From assembly GCF_030644365.1 (NCBI RefSeq), contig NZ_CP130058.1, positions 1,798,001 through 1,862,000 on the forward strand: DNA of 64,000 nt. The letters are read 5' to 3'. The stretch is from Schaalia sp. HMT-172 (lineage in GTDB: Bacteria > Actinomycetota > Actinomycetes > Actinomycetales > Actinomycetaceae). Position 1 is the stretch's first letter; each line of letters begins with the position of its first letter. The notes under the pieces are model-generated. The model was not told the origin of the DNA. It did no database searches and saw only the letters and a list, made by a program, of their open reading frames with translations. The translations under genes and the position numbers were made by a program. Positions 16,607-26,879 of the stretch are shown here, one piece after another.

Positions 16607-17881
16607 TTACAAATAATCCATCGGTTCAACATAACTTCCGTTCTGAAGAACACCAAAATGCAGGTGACAGCCCGTCGCGTAGCCGGTCGACCCGACCTCG
16701 CCGAGCGCGTCGCCCGCGTTCACGTACTGCCCCGGGGACACGTACTGGGCCTGCATGTGCAGGTACTCGGTGATGACGGAATTGCCGCCGACGATGCCGT
16801 GGTTGATGTCCACGTAGTTGCCGGCCGACACGTCCGCCGACACGGCGTTGACGTAGCCCGAAGCCACCGCGCGGATGATCGTGCCGCAGTCGGCGGCCAT
16901 GTCAGTGCCGGAGTGGCCCTTCATGACGCCGAGGACCGGGTGGTAGCGCATGCCGAAGGGGCTGGTGACCACGATCGGGATGTCGAGGGGGTTACGGAAG
17001 CCCGAGGCCGACACGTAGGAGGCGCCCGTGGCGCGGTTTGCCTCGTCGATGGCCGCCAGCTCGGAGCTGCGAGCCTGATAGTCGGCCTCCGCCTGGTCGA
17101 GCGAGGCCTGCACCTGGTCCTTCTGCGAATCCCACTGGGACTGCTTAGCCGAGGCGTCCTCCTTCAGCTTGTTGAGCTCGGTGAGCTTGGAGTCGGCGTC
17201 GTCCTTCGCGGACTGCGCCTCGGTCTCCGCCTGCGCGGCCTTGTCCTCGAGGTCGGAGATGCGCTCCGTGATCGCGCCCTGACGCGTGGACTGCGTGCGC
17301 TGGGAGGAGGACACGTCCAGCGCCGAGGTCATGGTCTGGTTCTCCGTGCGCAGCGCCATATCGGCGGCCGCGGCGCGTTCGGTAATGGACTCGGTCCCGC
17401 CGGCCGTCAGGGCCACTGCGACCGGATCCACGTTGCCTTCGCGGTACTTGCGGCGCACCAGCTCCCCGATGGCCGCCTGCGCGTCGCTGGCCTGGGTGGT
17501 GGCGGCGCTGAGCGAGTCGTCGATGCGTGCTTGTTCGCCCTGTGCGGCGCTCAGCTCGCCCAGGATCGTTGTGTGTTCGCGGGACTTATTGTCATAGTCG
17601 GCCACCGCTGCATCGTAGGCGGCCTGCGCGCCCGGAATCTGAGCGTTGAGGTTCTGCAGATCGATGAAGACCTGCGCCAGCGACGCGTCGATACCCTCCA
17701 GCTGGGACTGCAGGGCGTTGACCGTGGCCTGGGCCTCAGCGGCGGCGTTCGCCGCGGACTCTCGATCATCATCCGCGCGAGCGGGGAGCGCCTGACTCAT
17801 CGCGGTGAGCGAGGCGAGCGCAAGAGCCAGGGCACCCAGTCGCAGGGCGGCTGTGCGGGAACGACGAGGAGAACGTGCCAT
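16607..17881 (-). CDS. Secreted coiled-coil M23 (LytM) peptidase, FtsEX-associated
   Basis: A 424-residue peptidoglycan endopeptidase. An N-terminal basic/hydrophobic signal peptide ends near ARA-DD. Residues about 35-270 are heptad-rich coiled coil, like EnvC or PcsB. The C-terminal LytM domain has both zinc motifs: H-x3-D in GHSGTDMAA and HLH in GCHLHFGV, so unlike EnvC it should be catalytically active. ATG 17881 lies 5 nt after the ftsX stop and uses a site inside the end of ftsX. The arrangement indicates a hydrolase controlled through FtsEX at division. The frame is open upstream, but that part is antisense-like and lies inside ftsX. Confidence 0.88.
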   Translation of the reverse strand: MARSPRRSRTAALRLGALALALASLTAMSQALPARADDDRESAANAAAEAQATVNALQSQLEGIDASLAQVFIDLQNLNAQIPGAQAAYDAAVADYDNKSREHTTILGELSAAQGEQARIDDSLSAATTQASDAQAAIGELVRRKYREGNVDPVAVALTAGGTESITERAAAADMALRTENQTMTSALDVSSSQRTQSTRQGAITERISDLEDKAAQAETEAQSAKDDADSKLTELNKLKEDASAKQSQWDSQKDQVQASLDQAEADYQARSSELAAIDEANRATGASYVSASGFRNPLDIPIVVTSPFGMRYHPVLGVMKGHSGTDMAADCGTIIRAVASGYVNAVSADVSAGNYVDINHGIVGGNSVITEYLHMQAQYVSPGQYVNAGDALGEVGSTGYATGCHLHFGVLQNGSYVEPMDYL

Positions 17882-17886
17882 GAGAC

Positions 17887-18801
17887 TCACGCCTTCGTGT
17901 ACTTCGCGAGCGAGAACGCCGAGGCGATTACCGCCAGCGCCACCGCCGCCAGGACCAGGATCGGCGTCATGATCGCCACCTCGCCCATGCCAATAAAGTT
18001 CGTCCAGCGGAAGGACGGAGCCATCCACCCCTGGACGACGAAATGCACGCCCGCGAACAACGAGGCGATCGCGAAGGCCGCGCCCACCAGCGCGGCGAGC
18101 GCCCCCTCGATCATAAAGGGCGCCTGAATGAACAGGTTCGACGCGCCCACGTAACGCATGATTTGAGTTTCTTGCTCACGGCTCATCGCGCTCAGGCGAA
18201 TCGTCGTCGAGATCAGCAGGATCGCCGCGACGACCATGATCGCGCCGAGGCCCAGGGCCGCCGTGCGGGCGGCTCCCAGCACGCGGAAGAGCGGCTCGAC
18301 GACCTCACGCTGATCGCGCACCTCGGACACGCCGGCGGTCCCGGAGAATTCCTCCTTGATCACCGAGTACTGCTCGGGGTTGACCAGCTTGATACGGAAA
18401 GCGAACTGGAGCATGTCCGGCGTGGTCCACTGCGTGAGCGCGTTGTTGCCGTTGAGGCGCTGGAAGTTCTCGTAGGCCTCTTCCTTCGTCTCCTCGTACA
18501 CGTTGGCGACGTAGGGTGTCATCTCGGCGGAGGCCAGCTTCTGGCGCACCGCGTCGATCTGCGCGTCGCTCGCCTCGGTCGCGTTGCAGTTCGGGGCGGC
18601 GTCGTTGATGGCACACATGTAGATCGTGACCTCGATCTTGTCGTACCACTCCGACTTCATCTTGGACACCTGCATCTGCGTCAGGCCGGCGATGCCCACG
18701 AAAAGCAGGGACACGAAGGTCACGAGGATGACGGCGACGCTCATCGCGCGGTTACGCGACAGGCCCTTGCCGACCTCGGACAGAATAAAACGAAGCTTCA
18801 C
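17887..18801 (-). CDS. ftsX: Cell division ABC-transporter-like permease FtsX
   Basis: A 304-residue FtsX. N-terminal membrane helix at about 21-43, an extracytoplasmic domain of about 120 residues with two cysteines (YMCAINDAAPNCN) that could form a disulfide, then three membrane helices near residues 180-300. With FtsE it transmits an ATP-driven signal to a periplasmic or wall hydrolase, here most likely the adjacent M23 peptidase. Start ATG 18801 lies 5 nt after the ftsE stop. Confidence 0.95.
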   Translation of the reverse strand: MKLRFILSEVGKGLSRNRAMSVAVILVTFVSLLFVGIAGLTQMQVSKMKSEWYDKIEVTIYMCAINDAAPNCNATEASDAQIDAVRQKLASAEMTPYVANVYEETKEEAYENFQRLNGNNALTQWTTPDMLQFAFRIKLVNPEQYSVIKEEFSGTAGVSEVRDQREVVEPLFRVLGAARTAALGLGAIMVVAAILLISTTIRLSAMSREQETQIMRYVGASNLFIQAPFMIEGALAALVGAAFAIASLFAGVHFVVQGWMAPSFRWTNFIGMGEVAIMTPILVLAAVALAVIASAFSLAKYTKA

Positions 18802-18806
18802 TGGTC

Positions 18807-19496
18807 TTACCTCCCGGCCCCGTAGACGCCGCGGTTCTGGTCTCGGATGACGTCGCCGGCCTCAAGCTCGATGACTCGCTTACGCATCTGGTTCACAATG
18901 TCCGCGTCGTGGGTGGCCATGACGACGGTCGTACCCGAGCGGTTGATTCGGTCAAGCAGGCGCATGATGCCCAGCGACGTCTCGGGGTCGAGGTTGCCGG
19001 TGGGCTCGTCCGCGAGCAGCAGCTCGGGGCGGTTGACCATGGCGCGCGCGATCGCGACGCGCTGCTCCTCGCCGCCGGACAGCTCGTGCGGCAGGCGCGA
19101 TTCCTTGCCGGACAGGCCCACCAGATCCAAGGCGTCCGGGACGGCCGTCTCGATCGCGTGGCGCGGCTTGCCGATGACCTGCATGGCCAGGGCGACGTTC
19201 TCGTAGACCGTCTTGGAGGGCAGCAGGCGGAAGTCCTGGAACACCGTGCCGATTTGGCGGCGCAGCTTGGGAACCGCCCACGTGGACAGCTTGGACACGT
19301 CCTTGCCGAGCACCCACACCTTGCCGCTCGTCGCCTTCATTTCGCGCATGACGAGCTGCAGGAACGTGGACTTGCCGGAACCCGACTTGCCGACGAGGAA
19401 CACGAATTCTTCGCGCTCCACCTCCAGCGAGACGTGATCCAGCGCGGGCTGGGCACCTGGCGTGTACACCATGGTGACATCATCAAAACGAATCAT
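18807..19496 (-). CDS. ftsE: Cell division ATP-binding protein FtsE
   Basis: A 229-residue ABC ATPase. Walker [11 protein letters not shown]-loop FQDFRLLP, signature [14 protein letters not shown], Walker [10 protein letters not shown] and switch His in MATHDAD are all present. The signature has GEEQ where GQQQ or GEQQ is more usual, a mild variant. Partner of FtsX; together they regulate septal peptidoglycan hydrolysis. The start at 19496 has no strong Shine-Dalgarno. Confidence 0.96.
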   Translation of the reverse strand: MIRFDDVTMVYTPGAQPALDHVSLEVEREEFVFLVGKSGSGKSTFLQLVMREMKATSGKVWVLGKDVSKLSTWAVPKLRRQIGTVFQDFRLLPSKTVYENVALAMQVIGKPRHAIETAVPDALDLVGLSGKESRLPHELSGGEEQRVAIARAMVNRPELLLADEPTGNLDPETSLGIMRLLDRINRSGTTVVMATHDADIVNQMRKRVIELEAGDVIRDQNRGVYGAGR

Positions 19497-19632
19497 GGGA
19501 CCATCCGATCGGGGTCAATAGTCCCTGCCAGGTTAGGTAACGATCGGGTCACGTCCCGGCTGCGACACGCGGAAAAGTTGCGGTGTGGCGCTCAGCCCGT
19601 CTCCCGCGTCCCTCCAGGGTCGCGAGAGGCCC

Positions 19633-19660
19633 CGGCCTCGCTGACGATTCAACGAGGCCG
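19633..19660. terminator. Hairpin downstream of prfB
   Basis: Stem CGGCCTCG / CGAGGCCG (8 bp, perfect) with a 12-nt loop, in the 190-bp gap between prfB and ftsE. No long T-run follows, so termination strength is uncertain. Confidence 0.5.
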
Positions 19661-19686
19661 AGGCCGCAGCGCGCGTGGACGCTCGC

Positions 19687-20808
19687 TCAGTCCTGGGCGG
19701 CCTTCTGCTCATTCTTACGCCAGCGAATGCCAGCGTTGATGAAGCCGTCAATGTCGCCGTCAAACACGGACTGCGGGTTGCCGGACTCAAACTCGGTGCG
19801 CAGGTCCTTGACCATCTGATACGGCTGGAGCACGTAGGAGCGCATCTGGTCGCCCCACGACGCCTTGACGTCACCGGCGAGCTCTTTCTTCTTGGCTTGC
19901 TCTTCCTCGTGGCGCAAAACGAGGAGCCGGGACTGCAGGACTCGCAGGGCGGCCGCGCGGTTCTGGATCTGGGACTTCTCATCCTGCATGGACACGACGA
20001 TGCCCGTGGGGATGTGGGTCATGCGCACGGCCGAGTCGGTCGTGTTCACGGACTGGCCGCCGGGGCCCGAGGAACGGAAGACGTCGACCTTGAGCTCGGA
20101 CTCGGGGATCTCGATGTGGTCCGTCGTCTCGATGAGGGGGATGACCTCGACGGCGGCGAAGGACGTCTGGCGGCGCCCCTGGTTATCGAAGGGGCTGATG
20201 CGCACGAGGCGGTGGGTGCCGGCCTCGACGCTCAGCGTGCCGTAGGCGTAGGGCGCCTGGACCTCGAAGGTCGCCGATTTCAGGCCTGCTTCTTCCGCGT
20301 AGGAGGTGTCCATGACCTTCGTCGGGTAGCCGTGACGCTCCGCCCAGCGCAGGTACATGCGCAGGAGGATCTCGGCGAAGTCGGCGGCGTCCACGCCGCC
20401 CGCGCCGCTTCGAATCGTGATGACGGCGTTGCGCTCGTCGTACTCGCCGTCCAGAAGCGTGCGGATCTCCAGGTCTCCCAGGTCCTTGCGGAGCTTCTCC
20501 AGGTCAGCCTCAGCCTCGGCGAGGATGTCAGCGCCCTCATCCGGGTCCTCTGCGGCCATCTCCACCATGGCCTCCAGGTCGTCGATGCGCTCACTCATCT
20601 GCGTGATGCGGTCCAGCTCGCTCTGGCGGTGGCTGAGCGCGCTCGTGACTGCCTGCGCGGCACTCGGGTCGTCCCACAGGTCGGGCGCGGCCGCCTTCTC
20701 GTTCAGCTCGGCGATCTGCTCACGCAGTTTGTCCGGCTGCACGACCGCGACGATGTTCTCCATCGTGGTACGCAGGGACGGGATCTCTTCAGAAAATTCA
20801 ATGGCCAC
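19687..20808 (-). CDS. prfB: Peptide chain release factor 2
   Basis: A 373-residue RF2 that terminates translation at UGA and UAA. The SPF stop-recognition tripeptide (RISPFDNQG) and the GGQ catalytic loop ([15 protein letters not shown]) are present. The gene reads through in one frame, with no programmed +1 frameshift of the E. coli kind, as is usual in actinobacteria. It starts at GTG 20808 with no Shine-Dalgarno; TACCCT lies 6 nt upstream. It heads the prfB-ftsE-ftsX-M23-smpB cluster. Confidence 0.97.
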   Translation of the reverse strand: MAIEFSEEIPSLRTTMENIVAVVQPDKLREQIAELNEKAAAPDLWDDPSAAQAVTSALSHRQSELDRITQMSERIDDLEAMVEMAAEDPDEGADILAEAEADLEKLRKDLGDLEIRTLLDGEYDERNAVITIRSGAGGVDAADFAEILLRMYLRWAERHGYPTKVMDTSYAEEAGLKSATFEVQAPYAYGTLSVEAGTHRLVRISPFDNQGRRQTSFAAVEVIPLIETTDHIEIPESELKVDVFRSSGPGGQSVNTTDSAVRMTHIPTGIVVSMQDEKSQIQNRAAALRVLQSRLLVLRHEEEQAKKKELAGDVKASWGDQMRSYVLQPYQMVKDLRTEFESGNPQSVFDGDIDGFINAGIRWRKNEQKAAQD

Positions 20809-20820
20809 GCACCCAGGGTA
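20809..20820 (-). promoter_or_regulatory. Leaderless-type -10 box for prfB
   Basis: TACCCT (20815-20820, minus) 6 nt before GTG 20808. Confidence 0.5.
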
Positions 20821-20900
20821 GCGGATAGCGCGCCCAACGAGGAACGCGACGCCGCGACGGTGGCGGGACTTACTCCCCCGCCGGCAGCAGATACGACGGC

Positions 20901-20928
20901 GCCCCGACGCCTGAGAAGACGCCGGGGC
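20901..20928 (-). terminator. Hairpin downstream of gdhA
   Basis: GCCCCG ... CGGGGC arms with a short internal mismatch, 19 bp after the gdhA stop; no clear T-run. Confidence 0.45.
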
Positions 20929-20946
20929 ACCGAAGAAAAGAACGGA

Positions 20947-22311
<1,365 letters not shown>

Positions 22312-22393
22312 CTAGAGTTTACGTTTCGTTTACCCATGCTTCTGTCGGCATCCCACAATGTGACCGTCGCGCAGAACACCTTTTGCCTGTCCG

Positions 22394-22819
22394 TCACAGC
22401 GGCCGCACCCGCGCGCTCGACGTCCTCTCAAGCTCGGGAACCACGACGCCCACGAGCACCGGAGGCAGCGCCGACACGCGCGGACGTGCCCTCACGGACA
22501 CCTCCACCTCCTCACGATCAACCCGAACGTCCGTCACCATCACCCCCTCGCCCACGCGGCACGTCGTGGCGCCCATCGCGTCCAACGCGGCCTCGACCCG
22601 CGAGCGCGCCCCGGCCTCGTCGACGCCCGACGCCTGACCCGCCAGAACCGACGAGGAGGACGCCCCGCCGATGCCCGCCCCCGCCAGCGCGTCCGCGCAC
22701 GAGACCAGGCGGCGATCCTGGATCGCGACCTGGGTCAGCGCCATCGTCACGAACAGGAGGAGGCAGACGAAGGCGCAGCCGGCGCACATGAGGATCCCGA
22801 CGCGCCCCTCCTCACCCAC
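22394..22819 (-). CDS. Rv3654c-like TadE-family protein, last gene of the Tad cluster
   Basis: A 141-residue protein with one N-terminal membrane helix (about residues 8-32) and a small extracytoplasmic domain with two cysteines (SCADAL, TTCRVG). It corresponds in position and type to the TadE-like Rv3654c protein of the mycobacterial Tad locus. GTG 22819 overlaps the upstream TadE stop by 8 nt and has AGGTGG before it. Its probable role is as a pseudopilin or assembly factor for a Flp-type pilus. Confidence 0.65.
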   Translation of the reverse strand: MGEEGRVGILMCAGCAFVCLLLFVTMALTQVAIQDRRLVSCADALAGAGIGGASSSSVLAGQASGVDEAGARSRVEAALDAMGATTCRVGEGVMVTDVRVDREEVEVSVRARPRVSALPPVLVGVVVPELERTSSARVRPL

Positions 22820-23210
22820 CGGCCACCACCTCCCTCACGGGCTCGCTCGCGCTCGACGACACCGTCACGCCGAGCGTCCCCAACCAGGCAGGCAAGAACG
22901 GCAGGGGGACGCGCACCGAGACGCTCACCTCGATGGCGCCCTCCGACGAGGCGCAGGCCGCGCACGAGGAGGACACCGAGGCCGGGGCGTCCACCCCGAA
23001 GTCCTCGACGATTAGCGCGACGGCACGCTCCGCATCCGCGCGCCGCCCACTGTCCTGTGCGAGGATGCGCGCAGCCTCACGCGCGCCCGCATCCACCGCC
23101 ATGGCCCCGGCGCTCACCTGGCCGATCGCGAGCACGATGTAGAGCACCGGGATGACCAGGACCACGAGGATCCCCAGGAATTCGACGCTGGCGTCCCCGC
23201 GCTCGCTCAC
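22812..23210 (-). CDS. TadE-like pilus assembly protein
   Basis: A 132-residue TadE-type pseudopilin. It begins SERGDASVEFLGILVVLVIPV, the typical short leader with Glu followed by a membrane helix, then an extracytoplasmic domain with a CAAC pair. Start GTG 23210 overlaps the preceding gene (GTGA) and follows GGAGGGG, so it is preferred over the longer open frame. It matches Rv3655c in cluster order. Confidence 0.75.
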   Translation of the reverse strand: MSERGDASVEFLGILVVLVIPVLYIVLAIGQVSAGAMAVDAGAREAARILAQDSGRRADAERAVALIVEDFGVDAPASVSSSCAACASSEGAIEVSVSVRVPLPFLPAWLGTLGVTVSSSASEPVREVVAGG

Positions 23211-23596
23211 GGCCCCTCCACCAGAGCCCGACCGCGCACGGTCATCCATCGCGGCCCCAGGCCTCCCACGAGCGGCAGGCGCGTGCGCACGGTGACGACG
23301 AGGACGTCTACCCCCTCGTCGCTGTGACGCTCCACGGCAATCTCACGGTCCTTCGAGGCGCCCACGAGGGAATCGAGGAGCTCACTCGTGCGCGCGATCG
23401 CCTCCCCCTCGTCACCGCCGAGCAAGCCGCCGCGGCGCGCCCCCTCCGACGCCGCGCTCACGCTCATCGTGCGCACGTGCGAGGCGAAGGCCAGTTGGGC
23501 GAGCAGGAGAATGACAAGCACCGCGAGTCCCTGGACAAGGACCGTGGAGACCACCTCAGAGCCGCGCTCAGATGCCGGAAATGGAATCCATCGCAC
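23207..23596 (-). CDS. TadE-like pilus assembly protein, second copy
   Basis: A 129-residue protein with the pseudopilin-like start SERGSEVVSTVLVQ followed by a membrane helix and an extracytoplasmic region. Start GTG 23596 lies 29 nt inside the preceding small pilin gene, an unusually long overlap. A GGAG is 10 nt upstream. A shorter start cannot be excluded but would cut the conserved leader. Paralogous in layout to the next gene. Confidence 0.7.
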   Translation of the reverse strand: MRWIPFPASERGSEVVSTVLVQGLAVLVILLLAQLAFASHVRTMSVSAASEGARRGGLLGGDEGEAIARTSELLDSLVGASKDREIAVERHSDEGVDVLVVTVRTRLPLVGGLGPRWMTVRGRALVEGP

Positions 23597-23738
23597 GATT
23601 AAAAATCTCCACGAGGCGCTCCGAGGCGACGCCCCAGATCAGGACGACGAGGGCGGCGGTCATCAGCGTAATCAGCACCCAGCCGGGCACATCCCCACGC
23701 TCCCCCAGGTCGCGGGAGCGACGTAGCCACTTCTTCAT
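23568..23738 (-). CDS. Flp-pilin-like small membrane protein (DUF4244 type)
   Basis: A 56-residue protein with a basic N-terminus, ERGDVPGWVLITLMTAAL (a probable prepilin leader junction before a single helix), and a short tail. It fits the small Rv3656c/DUF4244 gene of actinobacterial Tad clusters and is the best candidate for the major pilin. ATG 23738 is chosen over an ATG seven codons upstream because AAAGGAA precedes it at about 7 nt. Its 3' end overlaps the following gene by 29 nt. Confidence 0.7.
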   Translation of the reverse strand: MKKWLRRSRDLGERGDVPGWVLITLMTAALVVLIWGVASERLVEIFNRAMDSISGI

Positions 23739-23765
23739 GGCGTGTTCCTTTCTCTTCAATGGTTC

Positions 23766-24662
23766 TTACGGCGCGAAATCCAGGGCGATGAGGCCCGGGT
23801 AGAGGGCAAACAGGACGGTGACGGGCAGGATCAGGAAGACGACGGGCAGGAGCATCGCGATCTCGCGGCGGCCGCCCTCCTCCATCAGGGCAGCGAGGGA
23901 GCGTTCACGCTGGTCGCGCGCCTGGTCATGCAGGACCGAGGCCAGCGGCGAGCCGCGCTCGATCGCCGTGGTAAGGGTGCGGGCGAGCCTGGTGAGCGCC
24001 GGAGAGTCGGTGCGTTCGTCGAGCTGGGCGAGGGCACGCACCGAGGGCATGCCGTTGCGGATGTGGCCCGCCGTGAGCTCCAGTTCCGCGCCCAGGGGGC
24101 CGCCGGCGCACCCAGCGACGCGCTCGATGGCGGCGGGAATCGACTCCCCTGCGGCGACCGCGAGCGCGAGAAGCTCCGCGCAGTCGGGCACGGCGGCGTC
24201 AATCGCGCGCTGGCGGCGGCGGGCCCGCAGGGTGAGCGCCCGGTCCGTGCCGGTCAGGCCGATGAGGGTGCCCACGAGCGCGCATGCGCACAGGGGAATG
24301 AGGGAGGCACGCAGGGAGGATGCGGGGCGGGCCGTGAGTGCCAGGCAGGAGAGGATCAGCCCGGCGATGCCGGCGGCGGCTTGGCGCAGACGGAAGAGGC
24401 CGACCTCTGGGGCCATGCCCGCCAGGGCGAGTCGGCGCGCGACCGATTCGCTGGTGGATCCCAGGGAGTCCAGGGCCGAGGCCCAGGCGCGTCGGGCCCA
24501 TCGGGCGAGCTGGGGCGGGGCCTCCTCACTGACCCGCCCCTGGGCGACGCGGGCCGCGAACGACAGGTGGCGCGTGGCCAGGGACCGCCAGATAAGGGCG
24601 ATTCCGCCGACCAAGAGGAGGGCCACGAGGACGTCCAGGGCGCGCAGGGTCCAGGGGTTCAC
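23766..24662 (-). CDS. TadC-like inner-membrane platform protein
   Basis: A 298-residue type II secretion F-domain protein. N-terminal membrane helix (ALDVLVALLLVGGIALIW), further helices near residues 85-140, the GspF-like core (DCAELLALAVAAGESIPAAIE) and C-terminal helices. Start GTG 24662 overlaps the tadB stop (GTGA); the longer frame upstream lies inside tadB. With TadB it forms the platform on which the TadA ATPase acts. Confidence 0.8.
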   Translation of the reverse strand: MNPWTLRALDVLVALLLVGGIALIWRSLATRHLSFAARVAQGRVSEEAPPQLARWARRAWASALDSLGSTSESVARRLALAGMAPEVGLFRLRQAAAGIAGLILSCLALTARPASSLRASLIPLCACALVGTLIGLTGTDRALTLRARRRQRAIDAAVPDCAELLALAVAAGESIPAAIERVAGCAGGPLGAELELTAGHIRNGMPSVRALAQLDERTDSPALTRLARTLTTAIERGSPLASVLHDQARDQRERSLAALMEEGGRREIAMLLPVVFLILPVTVLFALYPGLIALDFAP

Positions 24663-25525
24663 AGCGTCCCTCCCAGGTTTCTGGGATCCGTGCTGAGCCT
24701 GCCGAGGGCCTTCATCGCCAGGTAGGCGATGATGCACACTCCCGCACCCCCGACGAGCACGGCGATGCCTCCGGGCGAGTTCCACACGTTCGCGCTCGCG
24801 CCGCCTCCGGACAGGAGAAGCAGGACGATCCAGGGGGCGGCCAGGCCCAGGCGGGCCGCCCCCACCGTCCAGGACTGGCGGGCCTCGAGCTCGCCGCGCA
24901 CGCGCGCGTCCTCGCGCAGGAGGGTCGCCAGGTCCTGGAGGAGGCGCGTCAGGTCGGCGCCGCCCACAGAGCGGGCGACGCGCAGAGCCTCGACGATGCG
25001 GTCGGCGACGGGGTCCGCGACCTCGTCCTTCATGCGGTCCAGCGCGCTGGCGAAGCGCCCGTTAGCGCTGTAGTCGCGGGAGAAAGCCTCGAAGGCGAAG
25101 CGCACGGGGGCCGGTCCCTCGTCGGCGAGGTCGCACAGGACCTGGGGCAGGGACGTTCCGGCGCGCACTGCCGACACCATGGCGTCGATGACCTCGGGCC
25201 AGGCGGCCCGCACGGCTTTGGCTCGGGTGGCCACGCGGGAGACAACCCAGGCGTAGGGCAGGAATGACATGCCGACGGAGACGATGGCGGCGACCGGCCA
25301 GGCCCCGGTGAGCGCCAGGACGACAACAGCCACGAGCGCGCCGAGGGCGATGCTGAGCAGGGCGAGGCGGGCGGCCGTCAGCCCCGGAATGTGCGCCCTC
25401 TCGACGTCCTCTCGCAGGCGCCGCCACGGCCCCCACGGCGCGCGCGGCGGGGGCGGCGTGAGGCGCGAGAACACGACCAGCACGAGGCCGATCCCACACA
25501 CGAGGCCGCACACGAGGGAGATCAC
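24659..25525 (-). CDS. TadB-like inner-membrane platform protein
   Basis: A 288-residue type II secretion F-domain protein. Two membrane helices in the first 90 residues, the F-domain core (WPEVIDAMVSAVRAGTSLPQ) and two C-terminal helices. Start GTG 25525 overlaps the stop of the ATPase gene (GTGA). Matches Rv3658c by order and type. Confidence 0.8.
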   Translation of the reverse strand: MISLVCGLVCGIGLVLVVFSRLTPPPPRAPWGPWRRLREDVERAHIPGLTAARLALLSIALGALVAVVVLALTGAWPVAAIVSVGMSFLPYAWVVSRVATRAKAVRAAWPEVIDAMVSAVRAGTSLPQVLCDLADEGPAPVRFAFEAFSRDYSANGRFASALDRMKDEVADPVADRIVEALRVARSVGGADLTRLLQDLATLLREDARVRGELEARQSWTVGAARLGLAAPWIVLLLLSGGGASANVWNSPGGIAVLVGGAGVCIIAYLAMKALGRLSTDPRNLGGTL

Positions 25526-26736
25526 AGCTCGCCCCGATCCAGCAGGGAGGCGAGGTCAGACCCGGCCGCCGCGAAGCGCTCGTGCAGGTCGAGGCCGCCC
25601 GGACCCCGCTCGCATCTGCGGCCATCGAAGGTGAAAAGCGTGGCCGTTTCGATCCGGTTGCCTTCGACGCGCCCGGGCACAGCGAGGACCTCGGCGACGT
25701 AGCGCTGCCCGCCACGGCCTCGTTCGACGTGACACACGAGGTCGATGGAGGAGGCGAGCGTGGGCGTCACGAAACCCGTCGTGACGTTATCGCCCGCCAG
25801 GAGCGGCAGGATCGAGAGCTTGTCGAGGGCCTCGCGCGCCGAGTTCGCGTGCACGGTCGCCATGCCGGGCACGCCCGCGTTGAGGGCGACGAGCAGGTCG
25901 AGGGCCTCGGGGCCACGCACCTCGCCGACGATCAGGTACTCGGGTCGCATGCGCAAGGACTCGCGCACGAGGTCTCGCAGGGTGATCTCCCCCGTCCCCT
26001 CCGCAGCCGGCGGGCGCGTCTGCATGGCCACGTGATCCCAGTTCGCCAGCCCCAGCTCGAAGACCTCCTCGCAGGAGATGACGCGCCGCGAACGCGGCAG
26101 CTCCCCCGCGAGCGCGCGCAGCAGCGTCGTCTTGCCCGCCTGCGTGCCACCCGAGACCAGGACAGACAGGCCCACGCACACGGCGGCGGCCAAGAAATCC
26201 CGCATCGGCGGGGGCACCATGTCGACGGCCACCAGGTCCTCCAGGGTGCGGGCGCGCTGGATGTGCTTACGGATGTTGACGCTCCACGAGCGTCCAGTCA
26301 CCGGCGGGATCACGACGTGCAGGCGCTCTCCCCCGGCGAGCATCGCGTCCACGAAGGGACTGGACAGGTCGAGGCGCCGACCCGAGTGATGCAGCATCCG
26401 TTCCACGAGGGCGCGCACGTCCTCGTCCGTGAGGATCAGGCTCGTCAGCTCGGCGACGCCACCGCGGGCCACGAACACGCGCGAGGCCGAGTTGATCCAG
26501 ATTTCCTCGACGCCGGGGTCGTCCATGAGCGCCTGGAGCGGGCCGAGCCCGCAGATGTCGTCCATGAGGTCCGCTTCGACCTGTTCGCGCTGCGTGGGCA
26601 GCATGTCGGGGGCGTGGGCGTCGATGGCGCGGTCGATGAGGGCGCGCACCGCCTTCGGGTCGCGCGCCGCATCGATGCCGCCCGCGGCCAGACCCTCTCG
26701 CACCCGCGCCGCAAGTGCGCGCGTCACGGCTTCCAT
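25522..26736 (-). CDS. tadA: TadA/CpaF-family secretion ATPase
   Basis: A 404-residue hexameric ATPase driving Flp/Tad pilus assembly. Walker A is GGTQAGKTTLL, the Asp box is the CEEVFELGL segment, and the Walker B region RMRPEYLIVGEVRG and the His box ATVHANS are visible. Start ATG 26736 with GGAGG 8 nt upstream. It is the first gene of a seven-gene cluster in which most junctions overlap. A TadZ-like gene, normally upstream in mycobacteria, is replaced by a divergent gene here. Confidence 0.9.
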   Translation of the reverse strand: MEAVTRALAARVREGLAAGGIDAARDPKAVRALIDRAIDAHAPDMLPTQREQVEADLMDDICGLGPLQALMDDPGVEEIWINSASRVFVARGGVAELTSLILTDEDVRALVERMLHHSGRRLDLSSPFVDAMLAGGERLHVVIPPVTGRSWSVNIRKHIQRARTLEDLVAVDMVPPPMRDFLAAAVCVGLSVLVSGGTQAGKTTLLRALAGELPRSRRVISCEEVFELGLANWDHVAMQTRPPAAEGTGEITLRDLVRESLRMRPEYLIVGEVRGPEALDLLVALNAGVPGMATVHANSAREALDKLSILPLLAGDNVTTGFVTPTLASSIDLVCHVERGRGGQRYVAEVLAVPGRVEGNRIETATLFTFDGRRCERGPGGLDLHERFAAAGSDLASLLDRGEL

Positions 26737-26867
26737 CGCTGAGCCTCCTCGCTACAGACAAAGCCACTGTGTCGAAAGTAACAGAGTTTTTCGGAAAGGA
26801 ACAAACTCGCTGTCCCACAATCGAGCCCCCGCCCGCGCGGGGACGCGCTCCCGGGCCCGCAGCGCGA

Positions 26868-26879
26868 TACGTTAAAGCA
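26868..26879 (+). promoter_or_regulatory. Leaderless-type -10 box for the phosphotransferase-like gene
   Basis: TACGTT (26868-26873) 6 nt before ATG 26880; no Shine-Dalgarno. Confidence 0.5.

Noticed and set aside
19687-20808. Programmed frameshift in prfB
   Set aside because: The gene is open from the start codon to the end without an in-frame TGA.
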